Source of the DNA: VRUE01 sp963704505
GTDB lineage: Bacteria; Actinomycetota; Thermoleophilia; Solirubrobacterales; 70-9
NCBI GenBank assembly: GCA_963704505.1
Contig: OY969912.1
Coordinates: 2,604,001 to 2,668,000 of the forward strand
Direction: 5' to 3'
Length of the DNA stretch: 64,000 nucleotides
The stretch's first letter is position 1. The number at the start of each line of letters is the position of its first letter. This document shows, in pieces, positions 52,647 to 60,698 of the stretch. The notes under the pieces were generated by a model. The model was not told where the DNA came from and did no database searches. It saw only the letters and a list, made by a program, of their open reading frames with translations. The position numbers and the translations under genes were made by a program.

Positions 52647-52683
52647 TGGCGCCTTTTTCGTTCATACGACGAATAAGGCGCCA
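52647..52683. promoter_or_regulatory. 37-bp imperfect palindrome in divergent msrA / IPT region
   Basis: TGGCGCCTT (52647-52655) and its exact reverse complement (52675-52683) flank TTTCGTTCATACGACGAAT, whose ends pair again (TTCG/CGAA). The flanking genes diverge from here, so it fits an operator better than a terminator; the stretch 52540-52765 holds no gene that I can support. Confidence 0.5.
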
Positions 52684-52753
52684 CGGAGAGGCGACTAAAC
52701 CGCCGCGCCGAGCTCTCCTCGAGGTGGATGTCGGAAGCGCATTCGGCCGTCGC

Positions 52754-52759
52754 TAGGCT
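52754..52759 (+). promoter_or_regulatory. -10 box, leaderless start of IPT/PASTA gene
   Basis: TAGGCT lies 6 nt before the ATG at 52766; no ribosome binding site lies between. Confidence 0.5.
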
Positions 52760-52765
52760 GTTTGG

Positions 52766-53740
52766 ATGCGCCGCTGTTTCGCAGCCCTCCTGGCCCTATT
52801 CCTCGCGGCCCTGGCCTTCGCTCCGGTCGCCGGCGCCAAGCTGATCACGATCGGCTCGCCGCTCACCGGCGAATTCAAAGAAAACGAGCTCGAGGACGAC
52901 TACACGCTCGTTCAGACCGCCCTCTCCGAGCCCGGGGCGCTGGTCCGATCGCCGGTCAGCGGCCTCCTGGTCCGCTGGCGAGCGATCGAGCTCGACGAAC
53001 AGGGTCGCTACCGGATCCGGGTCCTCCGCCCGGCCGCCGGAGGAGCGTTCACCGGAGCGGGCACCGGCCCCGAGGAGGTCATCGCCAAAAAAACCGGCGG
53101 CCTGAGCGAATTCCCGGTCAACCTGCCGATTCAGGCCGGCGACGCGATCGGCCTCGACGTGAGCGACGAAGGCAACTACGGAAGCCGCCTAGACACCGGC
53201 GCCGGTGTCACCGGCTGGAGCCCGTTCCTCGGCGACGGGGTGACCCTGGTCCCGCCGGTCAAAGCCGAGCAACTGGAGCTGGCGCTCAACGCCGACATCC
53301 AGCCGGCGCCTTCGATCACCGCGATCACCCCCGGCCGGGCTTCGTTCAAGGGCGGGACCGTGATCGCAATCGAAGGATCCAACTTCGTCGGCGTCTCGAC
53401 GGTCGCGATCGGCGGTGTCCCGGTGCCCTTCACCACGGAATCGGAAGCGAAGCTGAGCGTGGTCGCACCGGCGGTGCCGAAGCCAGGGGCGGCGGCCGTC
53501 TCGGTGACCACGCCGGCCGGGACGGCGGTGGCGACGACAACCCTCGCCTATCAGGCATGCAAGGTGCCGAACCTGACCGGCAAAAAGACGAAGGCGGCGC
53601 GCAAGAAGCTGAAGGCCGCGCACTGCAAGCTCGGGCACGTCAAGCGAATCGCGGGCAACTCGGGCAAGGTGACCAAGCAGAAGCCGAAGCCGGGAACGCT
53701 GAAGGCGCCCGGTGCCAAGGTCAAGGTGACGCTGGGCTAG
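52766..53740 (+). CDS. secreted IPT/TIG-PASTA-like protein, paralogue
   Basis: 324 aa. It has the same plan as the protein at 35892: signal peptide (ALLALFLAALAFAPVAGA), first domain (SGLLVRWRAIELDEQGRYRIRVLR), IPT/TIG domain (SITAITPGRASFKGGTVIAIEG) and a PASTA-like end (KVPNLTGKKTKAARKKLKAAHC, then GKVTKQKPKPG). An envelope or matrix role is inferred. Its stop codon overlaps the SDR gene stop in CTAG. Confidence 0.82.
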   Translation: MRRCFAALLALFLAALAFAPVAGAKLITIGSPLTGEFKENELEDDYTLVQTALSEPGALVRSPVSGLLVRWRAIELDEQGRYRIRVLRPAAGGAFTGAGTGPEEVIAKKTGGLSEFPVNLPIQAGDAIGLDVSDEGNYGSRLDTGAGVTGWSPFLGDGVTLVPPVKAEQLELALNADIQPAPSITAITPGRASFKGGTVIAIEGSNFVGVSTVAIGGVPVPFTTESEAKLSVVAPAVPKPGAAAVSVTTPAGTAVATTTLAYQACKVPNLTGKKTKAARKKLKAAHCKLGHVKRIAGNSGKVTKQKPKPGTLKAPGAKVKVTLG

Positions 53741-54675
53741 CCCGCCGCGGCGACCGGAGCCGACAGGTAAGACACGCCGGTCAGTTCCCCGGAGACCTCC
53801 CACAGCCGCCGCGCCGACTCCTCGTTGCGCGCCGCGCCCGTCGGCCGCATCAGTTTCGGATACCCGCGCTGCTCCTCGAAGCCGTCCGGGCCGACGAAGA
53901 GGCCGCCCTGCAGGTGGCTGCGCGTCGCCGCGTAGAGAATCGGCAGCGCCCCCATCTCGGCGCTCTGAGCGAAGACCCGGTTGGCGACGGAGAGGACGAC
54001 CCGGTCGAGGGCGGGTGGCGCCGCCGACTGCAGGTTGGTGGCGGCGTAGCCGGGATGGGCGGCGAGGCTGCTCACACCCGAACCGGCGGCCCGCAGCCGC
54101 CGCTCGAGCTCGAGAGCGAAGAGGAGGTTGGCCAGCTTCGACTGCCCATAGGCGAGCCAGCGGAAGTAGCGGCTCTCCCCCTGGAGGTTGCCGAAAGAGA
54201 TGCGGCCGAATTTGTGGGCGGTGCTACTGACCGTGACGACGCGGGCGCCCTCGCGGCCATCGAGCTCGCCGAGCAGCAGGCCGGTGAGGGCGAAGTGGCC
54301 GAGGTGATTGATGCCGAACTGCATCTCGAAGCCGTCCGCGGTCTGCCGCCGCGGCGAGGCCATCACGCCGGCGTTGTTGACCAGCAGGTCGACCCCCTGG
54401 TTTCCCGAGGAGATCCGCCGGGCCGCCTCCCGGACCGAGGCGAGGCTGGCGAGGTCGAGCTCCTCGACCGAGAGGTCCGCAGCCGGGCTCTCCGCTTCGA
54501 TCGAGCGCGCCACGCCCTCCGCCTTGGCGGTATCGCGACAGGCGAGGATGACCGTCGCCCCGGCCCGGGCCAGCTCACGCGCGACGACCTCGCCGAGGCC
54601 GCTGTTCGCGCCGGTTACGACGGCCGTGCGCCCGGCCTGATCGGGGATGTCTCGGGCTGTCCACTTCTCGCTCAT
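53737..54675 (-). CDS. short-chain dehydrogenase/reductase (retinol-dehydrogenase-like)
   Basis: 312 aa Rossmann enzyme. NAD(P)-binding loop VVTGANSGLGEVVAREL, NNAGVMASPR, Ser in VTVSSTAHKFG and the catalytic YGQSK motif are intact. The C-terminal extension GYPKLMRPTGAARNEESARRLWEVSGELTG places it in the retinol/light-dependent protochlorophyllide reductase-like subgroup often found in actinobacteria. The substrate is unknown. It is convergent with the IPT/PASTA gene. Confidence 0.92.
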   Translation of the reverse strand: MSEKWTARDIPDQAGRTAVVTGANSGLGEVVARELARAGATVILACRDTAKAEGVARSIEAESPAADLSVEELDLASLASVREAARRISSGNQGVDLLVNNAGVMASPRRQTADGFEMQFGINHLGHFALTGLLLGELDGREGARVVTVSSTAHKFGRISFGNLQGESRYFRWLAYGQSKLANLLFALELERRLRAAGSGVSSLAAHPGYAATNLQSAAPPALDRVVLSVANRVFAQSAEMGALPILYAATRSHLQGGLFVGPDGFEEQRGYPKLMRPTGAARNEESARRLWEVSGELTGVSYLSAPVAAAG

Positions 54676-54699
54676 GCCACTCCACGGTAACGTCCGGGC

Positions 54700-54984
54700 A
54701 TCGGCTGCTTCCTCGTTCTATTCGCCCTGATCTCACCGCGCCTGGCGCTGTTCTGCGTCTGGGTGTTCGAGGGCGCCTGGCTGAGCCGCGCCTTTGACGG
54801 CGGCTGGCTGGTCCCGGTGCTCGGCTTCTTCCTGCTGCCCTGGACGACGCTGGCCTACACCGTGATGTGGAACACGGGCACCCGGGGCGTCGACGGATTC
54901 GAGTGGTTCATCGTCATCCTCGCCTTCCTCTTTGACGTCGGCTCCTGGCGCGAGGGCCGGCGCGGGCGGCAGCGCACGGCCTAG
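54700..54984 (+). CDS. small multi-pass membrane protein, start codon not standard
   Basis: About 94 aa. Two or three membrane segments can be read: GCFLVLFALISPRLALFCVWV, GGWLVPVLGFFLLPWTTLAY and GFEWFIVILAFLFDVG. The first lies before the only standard start (GTG at 54763), in an open frame from a TAA at 54688. Candidate starts are ATC at 54700 or CTG at 54727. The protein ending at 54984 shares CTAG with the next gene. Whether the first segment is translated is inferred from its hydrophobicity. Confidence 0.5.
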   Translation: MGCFLVLFALISPRLALFCVWVFEGAWLSRAFDGGWLVPVLGFFLLPWTTLAYTVMWNTGTRGVDGFEWFIVILAFLFDVGSWREGRRGRQRTA

Positions 54985-55256
54985 TCCGAGAGGACCTCTT
55001 CGAGCGGGAAGGCCATGCGGACGTGGGCCTTGCCGATGACCAGGAAGTCCCGCGTGACCGCCTCGCCGCCGTCGATCGGCGTGATTTCGCAGTTGACGAT
55101 CGGGATGAACTCGATGTCGGCGCGGTTGAGCGAGTCGGAGAAGCGACTCTGGTACCCCTCCGGCGGCAGGGTGACGTTGCCGACGATCAGGTGGCTGTCG
55201 GTTTCGAACTGCACCCGTTCGACGCGGCGCTCAATGTAGTCACCAGAGGTCTCCAT
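54981..55256 (-). CDS. small hypothetical protein
   Basis: 91 aa, soluble. It begins METSGDYIERRVERVQFETD and contains SHLIVGNVTLPPEGYQSRFSD and a beta-rich end ALGKAHVRMAFPLEEV-like (here DFLVIGKAHVRMAFPLEEV). No enzymatic motif is recognised; the strand pattern suggests a small beta-barrel. Its stop overlaps the upstream membrane gene on the other strand by CTAG. Divergent from the large secreted repeat gene. Confidence 0.7.
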   Translation of the reverse strand: METSGDYIERRVERVQFETDSHLIVGNVTLPPEGYQSRFSDSLNRADIEFIPIVNCEITPIDGGEAVTRDFLVIGKAHVRMAFPLEEVLSD

Positions 55257-55285
55257 CAGATCGGCCTAGCCGGACTATTCCCGAT

Positions 55286-55310
55286 GTACAGGACGGCTAA
55301 CCATCTGTAC
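55286..55310. promoter_or_regulatory. inverted repeat in a divergent promoter region
   Basis: GTACAG (55286-55291) and CTGTAC (55305-55310) are exact reverse complements 13 nt apart, centred between two divergent genes. A regulator-binding role is inferred only from position. Confidence 0.3.
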
Positions 55311-55408
55311 TGCCGATTGTTTCCGGGCGGTGAGCCGGGCCGGGCCCACCAACCTTTTTCCTACCCACATCGATTTGTCGACGCTTCCGAACCCGCTTAG
55401 AGTGACCC

Positions 55409-55452
55409 CATCGTCCACTCATAAGTCATCGTCCACCACACATAAGGCATCG
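55409..55452 (+). repeat. two imperfect tandem repeats before the secreted repeat gene
   Basis: CATCGTCCACTCATAAG and CATCGTCCACCACACATAAG follow each other directly, then a third CATCG appears. They end about 10 nt before the GGGGGAGAA ribosome binding site of the gene at 55461, so they lie in its leader or promoter. Confidence 0.5.
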
Positions 55453-55460
55453 GGGGAGAA

Positions 55461-58016
55461 GTGTCTAATTCGAATCAGCAAGCCGGCCAGGCGCAGCGTG
55501 CGCGCAAACGTACGAACGCGACCCTCGCCACGACCCTGGTCGCGCTCGGCGCGCTCCTCGCCCTGATCGCCGGCCCGGTCGGCTCGGCCTCGGCAGCGAC
55601 CTGCGACACCACTTGGACGGGCGGCAGCGGCGAATGGACGGTGCCCGCCAACTGGAGCAACGGCCTGCCCGGCGGAGCCCACCCGAACGCCTGCATCACG
55701 GCCGACGGCACCTACACGGTCACGGTCAAGGCGTTCCCGACGAATTTCAACAACGGCATCGCCAGCGCCGGCAACCTGACTCTGGGCGGCGCCTCCGGCC
55801 AGCAGACGATCGCCGTGACCGGTACCGAAGCCAACAACCAGACCGCGGGCGCGAGCCTCTCGATCGCGGGCGGCAGCGTCGGGCCGAACGGGCGCATCGT
55901 GTTCAGCAGCGACGACCCAAACCACCTCGCCGGGACCAGCCTCTGCGCGGGCGACTCCCCCGCGCTCGTCAACGAAGGAACGATCGGCTTCGAGGGAACC
56001 GGCGGCCCGCGGACGATCCAGGGCACGCTCGAAAACAAGGGCACGATCGACTTCAACACCGATGCCGAAGTCACGAGCGTCCACTCTTGCGGCGGCAACC
56101 ACCTGAAGAACGCCGGCGGGACGATCGACATCGCCGCGGGCAAGACACTGACCGCGAAAGAGAAGTTCACGCAGACCTCGGGAACGACCGACGTCAACGG
56201 CTCGATGAACATGCCCGGGACGGACTTCACCCTCAGCGGCGGCAACTTTACCGGCACCGTTCCGGTCTTGACCAGCCCCTTCACCGTCAGTCCCTCCGGC
56301 GGCAGTGGCACCTTCCTGATCCACGGCCAGACCTCGTTCGGGACCGACATCGGTGCGCAGATCAAAGTGATCGGCGAAGCCACCCCCACCGAAGAAGCGC
56401 AGCTGTTCTTCCGCGAAGCGGCGAACCACTCGACCAACGCGGGGACTATCCAGCTGACCAGCTCAAGCACCGCCCACAACGCGGTACTCCAGGCCTACGA
56501 CGCCTCCGCCGGCTCGCTCGTCAACGCCGGAACGATCGAAGTGCTGACCGGCGCCGGCGGTGGCCGCTCGCTCGGCCTCGGGATCACCAACGGCCCGACC
56601 GGCACGATCCACATCGGGGCAGACACCGACGGCTCCTGCTGCTCGAGCTCGCTCTCACTGAAGAACGAAGGCGCGCTGGGGATCGACGCGGGCAAGACGT
56701 TCTCCTTGGGCGGCTCGCCGTTCAGCCAGACCGGCGGCACGACCGCCGTCAACGGCGCCCTGACCGCATCCGGCAACTCGCTCTTCTCGGTCAGCGGCGG
56801 CATCTTCACCGGGAACCCGCCCGTCCTGACCGGCAGGGCGCTGGCGCTGTCAGGCGGCAGTGGCACCTTCGTCTACCACGGCTTCGGCGACATGGTCGAC
56901 GACATCGGTGCCGGCAACACCGTGGTCCTCGAGGGCGCCGGGGAACAGGCGCGCCTCGGCGTCAGCTCGGCCGCCAGCGGGACCGCCGAGAACAAAGGCA
57001 CGATCCGACTGACCAGCGTCAGCGCTCCCGGGAAGTCCGAACTGACCGCCTACGACACCTCGCCGACCTCGCTGGTCAACTCGGGCACGATCGAAGTGCT
57101 GCCCGGCACCGGCGGCGAACGCACGTTGAGCCAAGGGATCACCAACACGGGGACGATCGCGATCGGCGCCTCCACCAATGGCTCGTCCCTGCGAGTTGCC
57201 AACTCGGGCACGCTGAGCGTCGCCTCCGGGAAAACCCTCACCTTCGGCGAGGCGCTCAACCAGACCGGTGGCCAACTGGTGGTCGACGGCGGGCTGACCA
57301 CGAACCAGGCGGTGAACCTCGCCGGCGGAACCCTGCGCGGCAGCGGCAGCGTCACCGCCTCGACGGTCAACAACACCGGCGGCACGGTCCATCCGGGCGA
57401 TTCCCCCGGAGTGATGACGATCACCGGCGACTACAGCCAGGGCGCCGCGGGAACACTCGCGGCCGAGATCGCTGGCGCCGCCCAGGGCAGCGGCTACTCG
57501 CGCCTCGCGGTGAGCGGCAAAGCGACCCTGGACGGCACGCTCGACGTCACCACGAGCGGCTTCACCCCGGCCGGCGGGCAGGCGTTCCAGGTGCTCACCG
57601 GCGGCTCGCTCGAGGGCACCTTCGCGGCGACCGCTTTGCATGGCGGCAACGGCTACGACGTCCAGTACGGCGGAACCGAGGTCAACCTGATCGCCCACGC
57701 GCCGCCGCCCGCACCCCCTGCGCCGCCGATCGAAGGCGACAAGCCGGCGCCGAAGCCGGGCGGCAGCGTGAAGTTCGCCAAGGGCCCGGCGGCGAAGACG
57801 ACCAGCAACGTCGCCACCTTCAAGTTCAGCGCCGCCGACTCGACCGGATTCGAATGCAAGCTCGACAAGAAGGCGTTCGCCGCCTGCAAGTCGCCGCTGA
57901 AGCTGAAGAAGCTGAAGAAGGGAAAGCACACGCTCCAGGTGCGGGCCGTCGGCGCCGGCGGAGCCGGGCCGACCGCCAAGTACATCTGGACGGTGAAGAA
58001 GAAGCCCAAGCACTGA
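55461..58016 (+). CDS. large secreted beta-helix repeat protein with Ig-like C-terminus
   Basis: 851 aa from GTG, with GGGGGAGAA 1-9 nt upstream. A signal peptide (TTLVALGALLALIAGPVGSASA) is followed by long autotransporter-type parallel beta-helix repeats (for example AGNLTLGGASGQQTIAVTG and SVASGKTLTFGEALNQTGG), without an autotransporter barrel. A Pro-rich linker leads to a Cys-pair Ig-like module (FECKLDKKAFAACKSPL) and a KKKPKH tail. The Ig-like module resembles that of the RTX protein at 23288. Adhesion or matrix function is inferred; no catalytic site is seen. Confidence 0.85.
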   Translation: MSNSNQQAGQAQRARKRTNATLATTLVALGALLALIAGPVGSASAATCDTTWTGGSGEWTVPANWSNGLPGGAHPNACITADGTYTVTVKAFPTNFNNGIASAGNLTLGGASGQQTIAVTGTEANNQTAGASLSIAGGSVGPNGRIVFSSDDPNHLAGTSLCAGDSPALVNEGTIGFEGTGGPRTIQGTLENKGTIDFNTDAEVTSVHSCGGNHLKNAGGTIDIAAGKTLTAKEKFTQTSGTTDVNGSMNMPGTDFTLSGGNFTGTVPVLTSPFTVSPSGGSGTFLIHGQTSFGTDIGAQIKVIGEATPTEEAQLFFREAANHSTNAGTIQLTSSSTAHNAVLQAYDASAGSLVNAGTIEVLTGAGGGRSLGLGITNGPTGTIHIGADTDGSCCSSSLSLKNEGALGIDAGKTFSLGGSPFSQTGGTTAVNGALTASGNSLFSVSGGIFTGNPPVLTGRALALSGGSGTFVYHGFGDMVDDIGAGNTVVLEGAGEQARLGVSSAASGTAENKGTIRLTSVSAPGKSELTAYDTSPTSLVNSGTIEVLPGTGGERTLSQGITNTGTIAIGASTNGSSLRVANSGTLSVASGKTLTFGEALNQTGGQLVVDGGLTTNQAVNLAGGTLRGSGSVTASTVNNTGGTVHPGDSPGVMTITGDYSQGAAGTLAAEIAGAAQGSGYSRLAVSGKATLDGTLDVTTSGFTPAGGQAFQVLTGGSLEGTFAATALHGGNGYDVQYGGTEVNLIAHAPPPAPPAPPIEGDKPAPKPGGSVKFAKGPAAKTTSNVATFKFSAADSTGFECKLDKKAFAACKSPLKLKKLKKGKHTLQVRAVGAGGAGPTAKYIWTVKKKPKH

Positions 58017-58036
58017 GGCCGGCGCGCGGTCCGGCC
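58017..58036 (+). terminator. short hairpin after the secreted repeat gene
   Basis: GGCCGG-CGCGCGGT-CCGGCC, a 6-bp perfect stem right after the stop codon, without a U-run. Possible terminator. Confidence 0.3.
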
Positions 58037-58058
58037 GATTGGTTCAGACTCCGGGGCG

Positions 58059-58664
58059 ATGCCGGACACGACCTGCCACATGTCGATCTCCCTCGACGGC
58101 TTCGTCGCCGGGCCGGACCAGAGCCAGGACAACCCCCTGGGGAAACGCGGCAGGGAGGTCCATGCCTGGCACCTGGGCGACGAGCGCGCGAACGACGCCG
58201 ACGCGACGGCGGAGGGCTGGCTCATGCGACCGCGTGGCGCCTACGTGATGGGCCGCAACATGTTCGGGCCGATCCGCGGCGAGTGGGACCAGGACTGGGA
58301 TGGATGGTGGGGCCCCGAGCCGCCGTACCACGCGCCGGTCTTCGTCCTCACCCACCACGCCCGCGAGCCGATCGAGATGGAAGGCGGCACGAGCTTCCAC
58401 TTCGTCACCGAGGGCTTCGAGGCCGCCTACGCGCAGGCGAGTGAGACAGCCGGCGAGGATGGCGTCGACATCGCCGGCGGCGCCTCGACCGTCCGCCAGG
58501 CGCTCGCCGCCGGAGTGATCGACGAACTCACGCTCGACCTGGTCCCGGTCCTGTTCGGGTCCGGCGAGCGGCTGTTCGACGGAGTCGAGTCGCTCGACCT
58601 CGAGCCGGTCGAGGCGCTCCACTCTCCGCTCGCAACGCACATCCGCTACCGGCGGGCGGTGTGA
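58059..58664 (+). CDS. dihydrofolate reductase / RibD C-terminal-like family protein
   Basis: 201 aa. The fold signature is clear: CHMSISLDGFVAGPDQS, RGAYVMGRNMFGP, VFVLTHHAREPIEMEGGTSFHFV and the end VDIAGGASTVRQALAAGVIDELTLDLVPVLFGSG. The family reduces pterin or flavin precursors or other imines with NADPH; stand-alone members like this are common in actinobacteria and the substrate is unknown. No ribosome binding site is evident before the ATG at 58059. Confidence 0.9.
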   Translation: MPDTTCHMSISLDGFVAGPDQSQDNPLGKRGREVHAWHLGDERANDADATAEGWLMRPRGAYVMGRNMFGPIRGEWDQDWDGWWGPEPPYHAPVFVLTHHAREPIEMEGGTSFHFVTEGFEAAYAQASETAGEDGVDIAGGASTVRQALAAGVIDELTLDLVPVLFGSGERLFDGVESLDLEPVEALHSPLATHIRYRRAV

Positions 58665-58672
58665 GCATCCAA

Positions 58673-58746
58673 TCGGGGCGCCCGGATTCGAACCGGGGAC
58701 CTCGGCCACCCAAAGGCCGCGCGCTACCAGGCTGCGCCACGCCCCG
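58673..58746 (-). tRNA. tRNA-Pro (TGG)
   Basis: Acceptor CGGGGCG pairs with CGCCCCG plus discriminator A. The anticodon arm CGGCC-TTTGGGT-GGCCG holds anticodon TGG. The T-arm CCCGG-TTCGAAT-CCGGG is intact. No CCA is encoded. Confidence 0.95.
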
Positions 58747-58792
58747 ACCGGGCAAGTGTATGGCGGCCCCACGGTCGGACGCAGGCAACCGT

Positions 58793-58798
58793 TAGGTT
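58793..58798 (+). promoter_or_regulatory. -10 box, leaderless start of DUF1015 gene
   Basis: TAGGTT lies 8 nt before the GTG at 58807; no ribosome binding site between. Confidence 0.45.
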
Positions 58799-58806
58799 TC
58801 GCCGCC

Positions 58807-60102
58807 GTGGCCGACGTCCGACCGATCAAAGCCCTCCACTACGACCTCGACGTGGTCGGCTCTCTCGACGATGTCGCGGCGCCGCCCTACGACGTGATCG
58901 ACACCGAGCAACGCTCCGAGCTGCTTGCCCGGTCGCCTTACAACGCGGTCGCCATCGACCTGCCGAAACCGTACGGACAGACCGGTCCCGAAGAGACCGG
59001 CGGCGACCCCTACGAGACGGCGGCGCAGACGATCGACGCCTGGCGCGAGGCCGGCGCCCTCGTCGACGACCCTGAGCCGGCGATCTGGGCCATGACCCAG
59101 GACTACACGGGGCCCGACGGCGAGAGCCGAACCCGGCACGGGATCCTCGCGCGCGTCCGGGTCGAGGACTTCGACGCCGGCCAGGTCCTCCCCCATGAGC
59201 GCACCCTGCCCGGGCCGAAGAAGGATCGGCTCGACCTGACCCGGGCGACGAAGCACAACCTCTCGCCGATCTTCTCGCTCGCCACCGAGGACCCGTGGCC
59301 GCTGGTCGCAACCCAGATCGAGGGCCGTGAGCCCTGGGGTGAGGCGACCGACGAAGGGGGTGTCCTGACCAGGGTCTGGCGGGTCGGCGACCCGGGGACC
59401 CTGACCGCGGTCAGCGAGCTGCTCGCCGCGGCCCGCCTGCTGATCGCCGACGGCCACCATCGCTACGAGACCGCGATCGCATATCGCGACGAGATCGGCG
59501 GCGACCCCGAGGGGCCGCACAACTTCTGCCTGATGGCGCTTACCGGGCTCAGTGACCCGGGCCTGACCGTCTTCCCCACCCACCGCCTGCTCTCCGGCTT
59601 CGCCGACGATCCCGAGCGCCAGCGCGCCCTCGGCGAGGGCCTGCGCGGAATCTTCGATGCCGAGGAGATCGCGCTTGACCAGCTCGACCCGCGCGGCGAG
59701 GAGGGCGCCGGAGTCTTTGGCCTCTACGACTCCCACCACAAGCAGGCCTACCGCCTACGGCTCAAGCCGGAGGCGATCGCCGCCCTCGACGAGCAGCTTG
59801 TCGGCAAGCCCGAGGCCTACCGCCGCCTCGACGCGGCGATCCTCGAGACCCTGGTGCTGAAGGGGATCGTCGGGATGAGCGAGGATGACATCCTCGCCAA
59901 GCGCGGGATCGGCTACTCGAAGAACCTCGAGGACTCGCTGGCCCTGCTCGACGACGGCAGCTACGACGTCGCCTTCGTCCTGCGGCCGATCCCGGTCGAC
60001 CAGGTCCGCGCGATCTGCGAAAGTGACGAGAACATGCCGCCGAAGTCGACCTACTTCTTCCCCAAGGTCCTGACGGGATTGGTCTTCAACCCGGTCGGCT
60101 GA
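58807..60102 (+). CDS. DUF1015 family protein
   Basis: 431 aa from GTG. The family opening PIKALHYDLDVVGSLDDVAAPPYDVI is clear, followed by ARLLIADGHHRYETAIAYRDE and PTHRLLSGF. DUF1015 proteins are cytosolic and of debated function, often found near serine, phosphoserine or NAD-related genes; no such link is visible here. Length matches. It is followed by a cobalamin adenosyltransferase gene. Confidence 0.92.
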   Translation: MADVRPIKALHYDLDVVGSLDDVAAPPYDVIDTEQRSELLARSPYNAVAIDLPKPYGQTGPEETGGDPYETAAQTIDAWREAGALVDDPEPAIWAMTQDYTGPDGESRTRHGILARVRVEDFDAGQVLPHERTLPGPKKDRLDLTRATKHNLSPIFSLATEDPWPLVATQIEGREPWGEATDEGGVLTRVWRVGDPGTLTAVSELLAAARLLIADGHHRYETAIAYRDEIGGDPEGPHNFCLMALTGLSDPGLTVFPTHRLLSGFADDPERQRALGEGLRGIFDAEEIALDQLDPRGEEGAGVFGLYDSHHKQAYRLRLKPEAIAALDEQLVGKPEAYRRLDAAILETLVLKGIVGMSEDDILAKRGIGYSKNLEDSLALLDDGSYDVAFVLRPIPVDQVRAICESDENMPPKSTYFFPKVLTGLVFNPVG

Positions 60103-60113
60103 CCCGCTCGGCG

Positions 60114-60119
60114 TAGGAT
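60114..60119 (+). promoter_or_regulatory. -10 box, leaderless start of the adenosyltransferase gene
   Basis: TAGGAT lies 6 nt before the GTG at 60126, with no ribosome binding site between. It may begin the operon that runs to 62517. Confidence 0.45.
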
Positions 60120-60125
60120 CTGGCC

Positions 60126-60698
60126 GTGGTCAAGATCTACACGAAGAAGGGCGACGACGGGACGACATCCCTCTGGTACGGCGGGCGGGTCTCCAAGCAC
60201 CACGGCCGCACCGATGCCTACGGATCGCTCGACGAGGCCTGCTCGGCGCTCGGGGTGGCCAGGGCGCTCTGCGGGCCGGGCGAGAGTGAGCTCGCCGCCG
60301 ACATCCTCCGTCTACAGGACGACCTCTTCATCGCCGGCGCCGAGCTGGCGACCGCGCCCGAGGCGGCCGACCGGCTCGAGGACGGGGTCAGCCGCGTCAC
60401 CGAGGCGATGGTCGCCGAGTTCGAGGAGCGGATCGACCGCTACATGTCCGAGGTCGACCTGCCGCCGAAGTTCGTGATTCCCGGCGGCAACCAGCTCTCC
60501 GCCCAGCTCGACGTCGCCCGCACCGTGATCCGCCGCGCCGAGCGCCGCATCACGGCCCTCGCCGACGATGGCGAGCTCGACGGCGAGACCGTTATCCACC
60601 TCGTCAACCGCGCCTCCGACCTCGCCTACGCGATGGCGCGCTTCGCCGACGTCGACGACCCCGCCCTGTTCCAGGGACGGGAGCGGAGCCGGCTTTGA
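60126..60698 (+). CDS. cob(I)yrinic acid a,c-diamide adenosyltransferase (PduO type)
   Basis: 190 aa. The N-terminal P-loop-like IYTKKGDDGTTSLWYGGRVSK binds ATP, and the C-terminal helices show VIPGGNQLSAQLDVARTVIRRAERRI, the conserved corrinoid/ATP signature of PduO/MMAB. It forms adenosylcobalamin. No other cobalamin gene is in the window. Its stop overlaps the OsmC gene start (TTGA), so both are coupled. Confidence 0.95.
   Translation: MVKIYTKKGDDGTTSLWYGGRVSKHHGRTDAYGSLDEACSALGVARALCGPGESELAADILRLQDDLFIAGAELATAPEAADRLEDGVSRVTEAMVAEFEERIDRYMSEVDLPPKFVIPGGNQLSAQLDVARTVIRRAERRITALADDGELDGETVIHLVNRASDLAYAMARFADVDDPALFQGRERSRL

Noticed and set aside
55409..55452. CRISPR-like array
   Set aside because: Only two imperfect copies, no spacers of constant length and no cas genes in the window.
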